Below are positions 31,666-41,078 of a DNA stretch of 48,648 nt, one piece after another. Within the stretch, counting starts at the first letter, position 1; every line of letters starts with the position of its first letter. The notes below the pieces were generated by a model. The model had not been told where the DNA came from, made no database searches, and saw only the letters and a list, made by a program, of their open reading frames with translations. This DNA is from Candidatus Cloacimonadota bacterium (GTDB lineage: Bacteria > Cloacimonadota > Cloacimonadia > Cloacimonadales > WRIO01). The stretch is taken from NCBI GenBank assembly GCA_020532185.1, contig JAJBBH010000066.1, positions 1-48,648 of the forward strand, in the 5' to 3' direction. The translations under genes and the position numbers were made by a program.

Positions 31666-34569
31666 ATGCAAAAGAAACTGCTTATACTCATCGCAATAAT
31701 TTCGTTAGTAAGCGTTTCACTTTTCTCTGCGACAACAGGTAAGCTTGCTGGGCGTGTAAGAGACGACAAAGGTGCTGTTGCCTATGCTAATGTTATTTTA
31801 AAAGGAACTACCATTGGCGGAATGACAGATGAACGCGGTAGGTTTATGATAATTAATATACCTCCTGGAACTTATACAGTTGTATGTCAATTAATGGGAT
31901 ATGCACCTTATGAGATATCCGGGGTGAGAATTAATGTCGATGAAACAAGAACCGTTAATATCCAGCTTGTAAGCCAAACAATCCAGATGGAAGCTGTAAC
32001 AGTAAAGGCAGAAGAACAGATGGTCACGAAAGATCGTTCAGGCTCGGGTAAATCATTAACATCGGACCAAATCAGCGATATCGCAGTCACAGATATTCAA
32101 GGTGTAATTGCTATGCAGGCGGGTGTTACTCAAAAGGGTGGCGAGCTGTTTGTGCGTGGCGGTCGTGCGAATGAAGTAAACTTTACCGTTGACGGTATGT
32201 CTGTATCAGATCCAGTTGATGGAGGAAGTGCTTTAACTGTTGATATGGATGCTGTAGCCGACATGAAAGTTATCACTGGTGGTTTGACCGCAGAATATGG
32301 TAATGCTCAGTCAGGTATGGTAAATATTGTAAGTAAAGACGGTACACATATTTATGAAGGCAAAATCGAAGGTATTTCAGATCATGTAATACCTGGAGGT
32401 TTTCAAGCTAATTATGATGAGCTAAAATTTGCACTTGGCGGTCCCGTTATTCCATTCGCATCAGAAGATTTTAAGAGAAGATTTACTTTCTTTTTAAATG
32501 GAGCTGGCGCATGGACAGATTCACGTTATCGTAAATATTTTAAAAATAATCCAAATGATGATCTACTATATATATCATCTGCAGATTATGCAACATATGA
32601 TCCTTACAAAGACCGTGATAAAAAGTTGGGTTTTGAAATAGGCAATAGAAACTATAATGATTATAATGTAAACTTAAAGGTAAAATATCAATTTTCACCA
32701 ATGTCCAATCTAACCTTGGCAGTACGTGGTGATCGCTCGTATTATACACCTTTTTCACATTCATGGAAATATGCATTACAACATTATTTAGAATCTGAAA
32801 CAAGACAGCAACAAGTGATGCTAACATACGATTTGACAATTGGTACTAAGGCAAACTTGAAAATTAAGTTTAGTGATTTTGAAAAAACAACGACACAAAA
32901 CCCAAGAGGCATACAAAAAGATTCATTTATTTGGTTAGATCAGAGTAATTTCGATCCATCATCGGGTAGTTTTGGTTATGGTACTGTTGATGAGGATGGC
33001 GATGGAATATATGATGGACAAGGTTATCATGATTCAAGCTCATGGGTTTATTCAATTGAAGGCTTAGATGATGACGTTTATATCTCTGGTTTTATTGCTC
33101 CTGGAAGAATTTGGGACAACTTTATCGATGATAAAACAGCAACACAAAGTTTCCGTGCAGATTATGAATATCAAATGAATGAGATAATTGGCTTTAAGAC
33201 AGGTTTTGAAGCAATAAAATATAAGATTGAAAAGAATCAGCTTGGTAATTTTTTAGCGATTGATATGCATAGATTTAATAATTACTTATTGCAACATGGT
33301 GTAGAATTTGAAACAGTAGAAGACGAAGATGGTAATCCTGTAACATACTACACAGCTGAAAGTTATACAGCAGCAGCGAAAGCATCATCAGGCTCACGAG
33401 ACGGTTATAAGGCAGAGCCATGGCAGTTTGCATACTACTTGCAAGATAAGATGGAATGGGAAGGCATGATTGTTAATGCTGGTGTTCGTCTTGACTTTTG
33501 GTATTTAGGTAAAGAGTACTCCATTTTGCAAGATGATAACAGCTTTAGAACAAGAGAATTTAAATCAGATGACCGCTTACAAATGATGATATCACCAAGA
33601 CTTGGTATTTCTCATCCAATTTCTGATAAAGACGTTGTTCACTTTGCATACAACTATCAAAACCAATTACCTCCAATGAGATATATCTTTACTTCTAAAG
33701 ATACATTAGATGCATATAGTAGTGGTGGTGCTGTAACAGTTGGTAACCCAGCATTGGAGCCACAAATCACAATTACTTATGAAGTTGGTTTGCAACACCA
33801 AATGAGCGAAGACTATGTAGCAACTATTACAGCTTACTACAAGAACTTTTATAATTATGTGAGTACAGCTAAAGAATTGTCCACAACAGAAGCAAGTGTA
33901 TATTGGTATAATTTTATATCAGAAGACTATGGCTCAGCACGTGGTATCGATTTGAACTTATCAAGACGAATGTATAATTTTATTAGTGCTGATGTTTCAT
34001 ACTCATTGGCTTGGGCACAAGGTAATAACTCGGACACAGTGGTTCAAGATGAAGCAACTAATCTTCGTGAATTTCCACTTGATTGGGATATTCGACATAA
34101 CTTTAACTTTAGTATGACTTTTAAAATAGATAGAGGTGAAGAGTTCTTTGTACCGTTTACAGATTGGATTTTACCATTAGATGACTTTACAGCAAGTCTC
34201 AATTATAATATTTCATCTGGTCAACCCTATACAGGAATTGACCCAGTATCAGAGGCAGCTTTAGATACTAATGGCAAAAGACAAGAATATACATCAAACG
34301 CTGATTTGAAGCTTTCAAAAAGAGTATTTGTTAGTGATAATTCATTCTTTAGATTCAATTTCACAGTTGAAAATATCTTTAAGAAAAGAAACATTAACTC
34401 TGTTTATGCCAAAACTGGCTCACCATATTATGATGGTGCAGATCTAACAGATGCAACACAAGGCTTTACATTTGAAGAAACTCAATTTATCCATGATTGT
34501 AGTACAAAAAACCCAGCAAATACAAATAATAATAGAAACTTTATTCTTGGTGTTTCTTATAATTTCTAA
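31666..34569 (+). CDS. TonB-dependent receptor (Oar-like, with carboxypeptidase-regulatory domain)
   Basis: The 967-residue outer-membrane receptor has a signal peptide (about 1-22). A carboxypeptidase-regulatory-like beta-sandwich (about 25-105, GKLAGRVRDDKGAVAYANV) is followed by a plug domain (about 130-230, with LFVRGGRANEVNFTVDGMSVSDP). A large barrel ends in the terminal aromatic GVSYNF. A thrombospondin-3-like acidic loop, DEDGDGIYDG (442-451), sits in an extracellular-type loop. Ligand is unknown; Oar-like receptors in this superphylum are also linked to protein transport. It is the first gene of a seven-gene operon containing its own energising complex, with a GGGAGG ribosome site. 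Confidence 0.9.
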   Translation: MQKKLLILIAIISLVSVSLFSATTGKLAGRVRDDKGAVAYANVILKGTTIGGMTDERGRFMIINIPPGTYTVVCQLMGYAPYEISGVRINVDETRTVNIQLVSQTIQMEAVTVKAEEQMVTKDRSGSGKSLTSDQISDIAVTDIQGVIAMQAGVTQKGGELFVRGGRANEVNFTVDGMSVSDPVDGGSALTVDMDAVADMKVITGGLTAEYGNAQSGMVNIVSKDGTHIYEGKIEGISDHVIPGGFQANYDELKFALGGPVIPFASEDFKRRFTFFLNGAGAWTDSRYRKYFKNNPNDDLLYISSADYATYDPYKDRDKKLGFEIGNRNYNDYNVNLKVKYQFSPMSNLTLAVRGDRSYYTPFSHSWKYALQHYLESETRQQQVMLTYDLTIGTKANLKIKFSDFEKTTTQNPRGIQKDSFIWLDQSNFDPSSGSFGYGTVDEDGDGIYDGQGYHDSSSWVYSIEGLDDDVYISGFIAPGRIWDNFIDDKTATQSFRADYEYQMNEIIGFKTGFEAIKYKIEKNQLGNFLAIDMHRFNNYLLQHGVEFETVEDEDGNPVTYYTAESYTAAAKASSGSRDGYKAEPWQFAYYLQDKMEWEGMIVNAGVRLDFWYLGKEYSILQDDNSFRTREFKSDDRLQMMISPRLGISHPISDKDVVHFAYNYQNQLPPMRYIFTSKDTLDAYSSGGAVTVGNPALEPQITITYEVGLQHQMSEDYVATITAYYKNFYNYVSTAKELSTTEASVYWYNFISEDYGSARGIDLNLSRRMYNFISADVSYSLAWAQGNNSDTVVQDEATNLREFPLDWDIRHNFNFSMTFKIDRGEEFFVPFTDWILPLDDFTASLNYNISSGQPYTGIDPVSEAALDTNGKRQEYTSNADLKLSKRVFVSDNSFFRFNFTVENIFKKRNINSVYAKTGSPYYDGADLTDATQGFTFEETQFIHDCSTKNPANTNNNRNFILGVSYNF

Positions 34570-34588
34570 ATAATAGGAGGAAAAAATA

Positions 34589-35404
34589 ATGAAAAGAAAT
34601 CTTCTCGTAACACTGATAATGATATTCTCATTGAATATCTTTCTTTCAACAGCTTTGTTTGCTCAAGAAGCAAATATTGACACTGATGCTGTAGTTGAAA
34701 CCGAAGAGGTTGTGAGCACTCAAACTGATGTTGTGGCTGAAAACACTGTAGGTAAATCTGGCTTAGAATACTATGCACGTAAAGTTGCAGGTAGTTATTT
34801 AGTTGACTTGATGATTGATGGTGGCTGGGTAATGTGGCCAATGCTTATTTTGGCTATCTGGGGCATCGCAATCTGTATTTGGAAAGTTCTTCAATTGTCT
34901 TATGCACGAATTAATTTAAACAATTTCCTCGCTCATATAATCCCATTGATTGAACAAAAGAAATATAAAGAAGCCGCTGAATATGCACAAAAAATCAGAG
35001 GTCCAGTTGCAAAAGTATCTCATGCTGGTCTTTTAAAAGCTGAAATGGGAACAGAACAGCTTGAGACAGCAATCGAAAACTCTTCAACAGTTGAGATGGC
35101 TTTCCTTGAAAAAGGTTTTATCCATATTAATACAACAATTAACCTTGCACCAATGTTTGGTTTCTTTGGAACTATTCTGGGTATGATCGAAGCTTTTGAT
35201 GCTATCGCTAAAGCAGGTGAAGTTGACCCAACTATTGTTGCTGATGGTATTAAAGTTTCGCTTATTACAACTCTTGCAGGTCTTGCTATTGCTATTCCTG
35301 TTCAATTTATCAATAACGTATTGTTGACCATGGTAGATGGCTTGATAATCGATATGCAAAGAGCAGCAGATAAAATTGTAGAAACCTATGTTGAAAAGAA
35401 ATAA
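34589..35404 (+). CDS. exbB: ExbB/TolQ/MotA-family proton channel subunit
   Basis: The 271-residue inner-membrane protein starts with a signal-like segment (MKRNLLVTLIMIFSLNIFLS, ending near ALFAQ) and an acidic periplasmic stretch (27-55). Three membrane helices follow (about 79-101, 168-192 and 203-229). The family core is NLAPMFGFFGTILGMIEAF and the third-helix ISLITTLAGLAIAIP pattern (here VSLITT). ExbB forms the pentameric proton channel around ExbD that powers TonB. An N-terminal cleavable segment is common in FCB homologues. Confidence 0.9.
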   Translation: MKRNLLVTLIMIFSLNIFLSTALFAQEANIDTDAVVETEEVVSTQTDVVAENTVGKSGLEYYARKVAGSYLVDLMIDGGWVMWPMLILAIWGIAICIWKVLQLSYARINLNNFLAHIIPLIEQKKYKEAAEYAQKIRGPVAKVSHAGLLKAEMGTEQLETAIENSSTVEMAFLEKGFIHINTTINLAPMFGFFGTILGMIEAFDAIAKAGEVDPTIVADGIKVSLITTLAGLAIAIPVQFINNVLLTMVDGLIIDMQRAADKIVETYVEKK

Positions 35405-35413
35405 GGAGGATTA

Positions 35414-35821
35414 ATGTTACGTCCTCGTAAAAAAAGAGATATGGGTGGAATACCAACATCATCAATGTCTGATGTGGCATTCCTACTTTTAATCTTCTTT
35501 TTATCAACAACTAAATTTGACATGAAATATGGTCTTGGTCTTGTTTTACCAGCTCCTTCAACAGAAGAAACTGTAAAGGTGAGGCTTAAAGAAGATAACT
35601 TAACCCGTGTAATGATAGACAGGGAAGGCCGTATAGCAGTCAATGATGATATTGTACCTTTCGAAGAAGTTAGAGACAAAATCAGATCACTTGTAAAAGA
35701 TAACCCTGATATGGTTATAAGCCTTAAGACAGATCGTCAGAGTAATTATAATAATATGATAATAGTGCTGGATCAATTAAGGCTTGCTGGCGCAGAAAAA
35801 ATAAACCTTTCAACTAATTAG
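35414..35821 (+). CDS. exbD: ExbD-like biopolymer transport protein (first copy)
   Basis: The 135-residue protein has a single N-terminal helix with the proton-carrying aspartate D20 in SSMSDVAFLLLIFFL, followed by a periplasmic ExbD domain ending ILDQLRLAGAEKINLS-type (here VLDQLRLAGAEKI). It lies nine bases after exbB. It differs from the second copy in the periplasmic domain, so the two could form a hetero-pair inside the ExbB ring. Confidence 0.9.
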   Translation: MLRPRKKRDMGGIPTSSMSDVAFLLLIFFLSTTKFDMKYGLGLVLPAPSTEETVKVRLKEDNLTRVMIDREGRIAVNDDIVPFEEVRDKIRSLVKDNPDMVISLKTDRQSNYNNMIIVLDQLRLAGAEKINLSTN

Positions 35822-35829
35822 GAGTTTAA

Positions 35830-36237
35830 ATGGCAAAGATTAAAAAAGCAGCAAGACCACAAGCAGAAATCCCCACAGCCTCAATGTCTGATATTGCCTT
35901 TTTGCTTCTCATATTCTTTATCGTATCTACCGTGTTTGTTAAAGGTAAAGTGATAAAAGTTGCTTTGCCGAGAGCAGAAAGTATTGACAAAATACCACGT
36001 TCTCATGCAGCTACTTTATATGTTGATCGTGCAGGTAATATTACTATTGATGATTACTCTATTCAAATACCCCAAATTGAGAATGTGATGATAAAAAAGC
36101 TATACGAAGATTTCAATTTAATCACCTGCTTTAGAACAGACCGCGAAGTAAGCTATGGCGTAATGGCAGACATAATGAATCAATTAAGAAAAGCAAATGC
36201 TCTGCGCGTGTCTTTTGAAGCTAAAAGAAAGTTGTAG
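35830..36237 (+). CDS. exbD: ExbD-like biopolymer transport protein (second copy)
   Basis: This is a second 135-residue ExbD, eight bases downstream of the first. The helix carries D21 in ASMSDIAFLLLIFFIVSTVF. The periplasmic part contains RAGNITIDDYSIQIPQIENV and ends MNQLRKANALRVSFEAKRK. Two ExbD genes next to one ExbB are frequent in Bacteroidetes-type Ton systems. Confidence 0.9.
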   Translation: MAKIKKAARPQAEIPTASMSDIAFLLLIFFIVSTVFVKGKVIKVALPRAESIDKIPRSHAATLYVDRAGNITIDDYSIQIPQIENVMIKKLYEDFNLITCFRTDREVSYGVMADIMNQLRKANALRVSFEAKRKL

Positions 36238-36244
36238 GTAGATT

Positions 36245-36886
36245 ATGGAAATGCAATACATTGATTGGAAAGATATAGCTAATAGCTTTTACGACAAATG
36301 TTTGGCTTTGACAATTTTATTGATGTTGTTCACATTTATAGTATTTCCAAACTTTGAAACAAAAGTAATCAGAGTTAAAGAAAAAGTATTGGAAACTATT
36401 GAAATATTAGATGAAATTCAAGAGAAAATTGAACAACCACAAGAGGTTGCCAAACCTATTGTTAATATCGAAATTGTAGAAGGCGATGATGCTGATGATG
36501 AAAGTATCGAAGAAATTGTTACTATTGATAAGTCTATTCTTGTTAATGAAGTAGCAATTGCACCTCCTACACAAGAAATTGGAACTACTTCAAGGTTTAC
36601 AATCTACGAAGAACAACCCGTTCCTATCGCTCATATAGCACCTGAATATCCAGAATTTGCTAAAAGATCGAAAATTCAAGGTACAGTTATTTTGGATATA
36701 GAGATTATGGCAGATGGATCTGTTGGTGCAATAGAAGTGAAAAAATCTTTGCTTCCAGGACCAGGTGGTCTTGATGAAGCAGCGATTGCAGCTGTAAGAA
36801 AAGTTAGATTTCAACCTGCAAAAAATGCAGGCAAACCTATTGCTGTATGGATCACACTTCCCATTAACTTTAGCTTAAGTAAATAA
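36245..36886 (+). CDS. tonB: TonB-family energy transducer
   Basis: The 213-residue protein has a short cytoplasmic start and one membrane helix (about 19-35). An acidic, proline-containing periplasmic linker (40-125) leads to a TonB C-terminal domain (about 130-211) with APEYPEFAKRSKIQGTVILD, ADGSVGAIEV and AAIAAVRKVRFQPAKNAGKPI. It links the ExbB/ExbD proton channel to the receptor plug. Position in the operon suggests it serves the receptor encoded four genes upstream. Confidence 0.9.
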   Translation: MEMQYIDWKDIANSFYDKCLALTILLMLFTFIVFPNFETKVIRVKEKVLETIEILDEIQEKIEQPQEVAKPIVNIEIVEGDDADDESIEEIVTIDKSILVNEVAIAPPTQEIGTTSRFTIYEEQPVPIAHIAPEYPEFAKRSKIQGTVILDIEIMADGSVGAIEVKKSLLPGPGGLDEAAIAAVRKVRFQPAKNAGKPIAVWITLPINFSLSK

Positions 36887-36904
36887 ATAATCGGAGGAAT
36901 AAAT

Positions 36905-39900
36905 ATGGAATTATCCAGAAAGACAATTATTGCTATAACTTTGCTGATGATTTTGTCAACTGGATTACTTTATGCAGCAAAGGCTGTACAAGATGGTCCT
37001 TCTAAAAAGCTCGACTTGACGAAGTATCACAATGTCGGTAATATTTGGCTGCGTGTTAGTAATTATGGTTTTTTTGGCTCTGGTGATGATATAACACCAC
37101 CTTGGCCATCTCTCGAGTACCCTGGCGGTAGTGGTGTTGACTACCTGTATCAAGGCGCTCTTTGGTTTGGTGCAAAAAAGTTTAGAAAAAATGATGTTGG
37201 TAAACAGTATTATTGGAAATCTTGGAATGGATTATCAGCTCTAACATCAGAAAATAATGATATAATAACTGAGGATTCTCCTGATTGGATTCCAGGTAAA
37301 AACTATGTGCCTGTGATCGATACCCTCGTTACTGTTGGCTTTGATGGCGATAAAGACTTGTATGAATTCCTACCTGCGTATAACCCACTTGAGTTTAGCC
37401 AGGATGGATATGCTGCATACAATAATGATGACCAAATTGCAACAGCTTCAATTCGTAATCAAAGACGTGGTGTTGATGATGATGGTGATGGCTTGATTGA
37501 TGAAGATCCAGTAGGCTATGCATTTCCATTTAGAAAATCTCATGAACTGCCCGAAGCTTTTGCACGCTTTGGTAGCGACGTAAGCTCAGGATTTTTACAC
37601 GAGATATCAAACTCATCAGACACAATTGTAGAGCATGATGAAATTTGGTTCCCATTAGGATTTACCGATTTAAGTTGGTCAGATCCAACAGGAACATTCG
37701 TGTTCTCACAACCTCACGATGATGATGGTGACGGCTTGGTTGACGAAGACGGAGCACCAGTATCTGAACAAGACTATATTTCATACTATTATGACTATAG
37801 CCCATTTGGCAGAACAGGTGACCGTGATTTTGGTAGCAGTGCAAGTAATAACAAGCATATTCCTTTGAATATTCGCGTAAGACAAATGAGCTATCAATGG
37901 TCATATGAATTTATCAAAAATCTCGTTTATGTTGAGTTTAATATAACTAATATGAACCCAAGAGACACACTCTATGATTGTGCTATGGGTATATACATGG
38001 ACTCAGACGTCGGACCACAATCGTGGGGAAGAGAAAAAGCATCTGATGATAAATCAGGCTACGTGAGTGGTAAAGGTGCTGAATTTGCATTCTCATTTGA
38101 TGCTGACTTTGATGGCGGGCAGACTCCTGGCTATTTAGGCTCTCGTGTTTGTACTCCAGACCCTGAAGAATTGGAATTTGCCTGCTGGTACTGGAAAGTT
38201 GGTGACGGTCCAGACGATTGGGATCCACAAAAATATTGGAACTTAGGCAATAAGAAAACAGCAAATGAAAAGTATTGGCTTTTGATAGGTAAACAACCTA
38301 ATGATTCAAAATATACACCTTTGAGAATTCCTCCTCAATCAGAAGGTGAAAGCTATACCTATATTCAAGATGAAGCAAAAGATACAAGATATTTATTTGC
38401 ATTCTATGGGCATGGAACAGGTATATCAGAACCTGATGATCCAAAAAACTGGAACCTCGCTCCTAAAAAAACAATGAAAATTGTTATTGCTGTGTTCCCC
38501 GGTGATACAATCGAAGAACTTAAAGAATCGGCACGTTGGGCTAAAGAAGTATATGGTGAAGCACAAACACTTACAACAGTGATTATCCCTGATACAGTTT
38601 CTCACTATAACCCACCCGAGCCACCAGAAATTCCAAGATCATTTGCAAAAATGGTTGATAATGAAGTTGGCGGTGTTGATGTAGAAGTTTATTGGGATAA
38701 TAATAGCGAATTTACTGTTGACTATATTACTGTAGGTACCGAGCAAATTGGTTGGAATAATAAACCAGGTATGGATAGTGACTCAACAGCTGTAAATTTG
38801 GATATGATACCAGATCAATTTAGATATTTACCAAATGAACTTGCTAAAGTAAACCCATTTACTGCGTGGAGACTAAGACACGACTTCCAAGGCTATAGTA
38901 TCTGGCAAAGATCAGGTAATGGTCGTGCAGATAGATGGATGCTTGTAGATCGTTGGGACAAAATTGATACAGAACAAGATTTAATTGACTACCAAGTAAA
39001 TATTGGACATGAAGAATACATCGATTTTGGTGGTGATTTAGGCATAGATAAAGGCTTACCAAACCCAGAGCTTGTAACTGATAATAATTTTAATTCTGTG
39101 GATGGTTACAATTACTATAATGGCTATATGATTCTTGATGAAAACTATTTCCCAAAGAGTATTGAAATAGGTGATATTGTCTATGGCTGGCCAATTTATA
39201 ATTTAAAAACAGCAGCAGAAGTTAAAGATGAAATTGAAGACTTTGATTCAGTTATGCCTCCATTGACTGAAGAGAGAGCACAGATGGAAGCACTGCATTT
39301 TAAACATCCAGCTATCTCAGATGAAATGTTCTTAGCATTATATGAAGGCAAACATATTCCATTGAGAGGTCATTTAGGTCAAAACTATGTTGATTTCACA
39401 AATTATGAAGAAGATGAAGACCATAGAAATGATCGTTTAGCAAGAAGATATTATCATGCAACTATCAAGAATGTACGTCGCGGTATCGAACATTACAGTG
39501 CGGTAACAGCATGGGATAGAGGTATGCCATCAAAACAACTTCAAGCACTCGAATCAGCACGCGATGCAAATATGAAAGTATTCTTCCCAGGACCTTCAGC
39601 ACAAGCAAATATGGATAATATATATGTTGTGCCTAACCCTTATCGCGGTTCAAGTAAATTTGACGGCAGACGTAATAAAGACGAAAAAGGTGATAAGAGT
39701 AGAAGAATCTGGTTTGTTAATTTGCCAGAAAAATGTAATATTCAAATCTACACTTTGGCAGGGGACCTTGTAGCAGAATTTGATCACAATGGAGAGCATC
39801 CAGAAGACGTGATCTCCGTTTCAAAAGCAATAGATTCTGGTATCGCTGCAAGCGGTATCCATTCTTGGGATCTTTTAACCAAAAATAATCAGATTTTAGC

Positions 39901-39979
39901 AAGTGGTGTTTATCTTTTCTCTGTAAAAGATGCAACAACTGGTAAAGTTAAAGTCGGCAAATTTGCTGTAATTAGGTAA
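36905..39979 (+). CDS. Large secreted surface protein with type-IX-like sorting domain
   Basis: The 1024-residue protein has a signal peptide (about 1-24, ending GLLYA). The long aromatic, acidic body has no recognised enzyme motif. It contains two thrombospondin-3-like loops, DDDGDGLIDED (191-201) and DDDGDGLVDED (272-282), likely to bind calcium. The last 120 residues (from NPYRGSS at about 908) form a Por-secretion type C-terminal domain: IWFVNLP, IQIYTLAGDLV, WDLL and finally ASGVYLFSVKDATTGKVKVGKFAVIR-type strands. Such domains direct export through type IX machinery and anchoring at the surface. The next gene encodes a PorV-like partner. Function is otherwise unknown. Confidence 0.75.
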   Translation: MELSRKTIIAITLLMILSTGLLYAAKAVQDGPSKKLDLTKYHNVGNIWLRVSNYGFFGSGDDITPPWPSLEYPGGSGVDYLYQGALWFGAKKFRKNDVGKQYYWKSWNGLSALTSENNDIITEDSPDWIPGKNYVPVIDTLVTVGFDGDKDLYEFLPAYNPLEFSQDGYAAYNNDDQIATASIRNQRRGVDDDGDGLIDEDPVGYAFPFRKSHELPEAFARFGSDVSSGFLHEISNSSDTIVEHDEIWFPLGFTDLSWSDPTGTFVFSQPHDDDGDGLVDEDGAPVSEQDYISYYYDYSPFGRTGDRDFGSSASNNKHIPLNIRVRQMSYQWSYEFIKNLVYVEFNITNMNPRDTLYDCAMGIYMDSDVGPQSWGREKASDDKSGYVSGKGAEFAFSFDADFDGGQTPGYLGSRVCTPDPEELEFACWYWKVGDGPDDWDPQKYWNLGNKKTANEKYWLLIGKQPNDSKYTPLRIPPQSEGESYTYIQDEAKDTRYLFAFYGHGTGISEPDDPKNWNLAPKKTMKIVIAVFPGDTIEELKESARWAKEVYGEAQTLTTVIIPDTVSHYNPPEPPEIPRSFAKMVDNEVGGVDVEVYWDNNSEFTVDYITVGTEQIGWNNKPGMDSDSTAVNLDMIPDQFRYLPNELAKVNPFTAWRLRHDFQGYSIWQRSGNGRADRWMLVDRWDKIDTEQDLIDYQVNIGHEEYIDFGGDLGIDKGLPNPELVTDNNFNSVDGYNYYNGYMILDENYFPKSIEIGDIVYGWPIYNLKTAAEVKDEIEDFDSVMPPLTEERAQMEALHFKHPAISDEMFLALYEGKHIPLRGHLGQNYVDFTNYEEDEDHRNDRLARRYYHATIKNVRRGIEHYSAVTAWDRGMPSKQLQALESARDANMKVFFPGPSAQANMDNIYVVPNPYRGSSKFDGRRNKDEKGDKSRRIWFVNLPEKCNIQIYTLAGDLVAEFDHNGEHPEDVISVSKAIDSGIAASGIHSWDLLTKNNQILASGVYLFSVKDATTGKVKVGKFAVIR

Positions 39980-39988
39980 GGAGGAATA

Positions 39989-41014
39989 ATGAAAAAGATA
40001 CTAATACCTATAATTATCCTGTCACTATTTCCTGTAATGTTATCTGCGTCAATATTTGGCAAAACAGGTACCGCCTCCTTACAGTTCTTAAAACTTGGTA
40101 TAGATGCACGTGCTATCGGTATGGGTGAAGCTTTCACAGCGGTTACTGATGATGTTTCTTCCATTTATTGGAATCCAGCTGGTATATCACGTAACTTTGA
40201 CAATCAAATTATGTTTTCTCACACACAATGGCCTGCAGATATTATGCATGAATTTGTCGCATATAGCCAAGAAACAGATTACGGTATTTTGGGTTTTCAT
40301 GCATCTGTATTGCATATGGATGATATGGATGTAACTGAAGAAGATGTTTTTGGACCTACTGGTGAGAAATTTACCTCAAGTAACGTAGCTGTCGGTCTTA
40401 CATATGCACAAGCTTTTACTGATAAGTTTTCATTTGGTATTACAGGTAAATATTTACGAGAAGATATTTGGGATGACTATATCCAAAGCTTTTCAGTTGA
40501 TGTTGGAACACTCTATAATACTGGATACAAAAACTTAACTATTGGTATGTCATTGAGAAACTTCGGACCAGATGTGAAGTACGAAATTGATAACGATGGC
40601 GATGGCAAGATTGACGAAGATCCATTTGACTTGTTTGATAATGATGGCGATGGATTGGTAGATGAAGACGGACCTGAAACAGAATTTAAAATACCAATGA
40701 ATTTTTCACTTGGTGTGGCAATGGATGTTTTCAGAGAAGATAATAAATATTTGATTGTATCCGCTCAATTAGATAACTGTGTTGATAGAAAAGAAACTTG
40801 GAATCTCGGTGCTGAGTATAATATCAACAACTTATTCTTAAGAGCTGGTAAGCAAATTGGTTTAGATGCTGCTGACTGGTCATTAGGCTTTGGCGTTAAA
40901 GTCCCAACCAGAATTGGCGTTTTCAATGTAGATTATGCATACACTGACATGGGAAGATTGGCTGAAGATTTTCTAAATTCAGCTCACCGTATCTCAGTTA
41001 AGTTAGCATTTTAA
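39989..41014 (+). CDS. PorV/PorQ-family outer-membrane barrel
   Basis: The 341-residue protein has a signal peptide (about 1-20). The family opening is FLKLGIDARAIGMGEAFTAV with DDVSSIYWNPAG (52-63). A FadL-like barrel ends HRISVKLAF with a terminal phenylalanine. PorV and its relatives act as shuttle/attachment proteins for type IX cargo, and here the gene lies nine bases after a protein carrying a matching sorting domain. Two acidic loops, DNDGDGKIDED (201-211) and DNDGDGLVDED (217-227), form one inserted extracellular-type segment. It is the last gene of the operon. Confidence 0.85.
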   Translation: MKKILIPIIILSLFPVMLSASIFGKTGTASLQFLKLGIDARAIGMGEAFTAVTDDVSSIYWNPAGISRNFDNQIMFSHTQWPADIMHEFVAYSQETDYGILGFHASVLHMDDMDVTEEDVFGPTGEKFTSSNVAVGLTYAQAFTDKFSFGITGKYLREDIWDDYIQSFSVDVGTLYNTGYKNLTIGMSLRNFGPDVKYEIDNDGDGKIDEDPFDLFDNDGDGLVDEDGPETEFKIPMNFSLGVAMDVFREDNKYLIVSAQLDNCVDRKETWNLGAEYNINNLFLRAGKQIGLDAADWSLGFGVKVPTRIGVFNVDYAYTDMGRLAEDFLNSAHRISVKLAF

Positions 41015-41023
41015 TTAATGTTT

Positions 41024-41054
41024 GAAAAGGTGGGCTTTTTATGCTCACCTTTTC
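41024..41054 (+). terminator. Terminator of the TonB/PorV operon
   Basis: A 12-base stem (GAAAAGGTGGGC with GCTCACCTTTTC, one G-T wobble) has a 7-base loop and is followed by TATTTTATAT. It lies ten bases after the PorV-like stop and inside the upstream extension of the trxB frame, which supports the later trxB start. Confidence 0.8.
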
Positions 41055-41078
41055 TATTTTATATTATTTGGAGCAAAT

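Noticed and set aside
41022-41078. Longer N-terminus of thioredoxin reductase from a TTG at 41022
   Set aside because: The stretch is a 12-base-stem terminator, and GTG 41079 has a proper ribosome site and the family-typical N-terminus.
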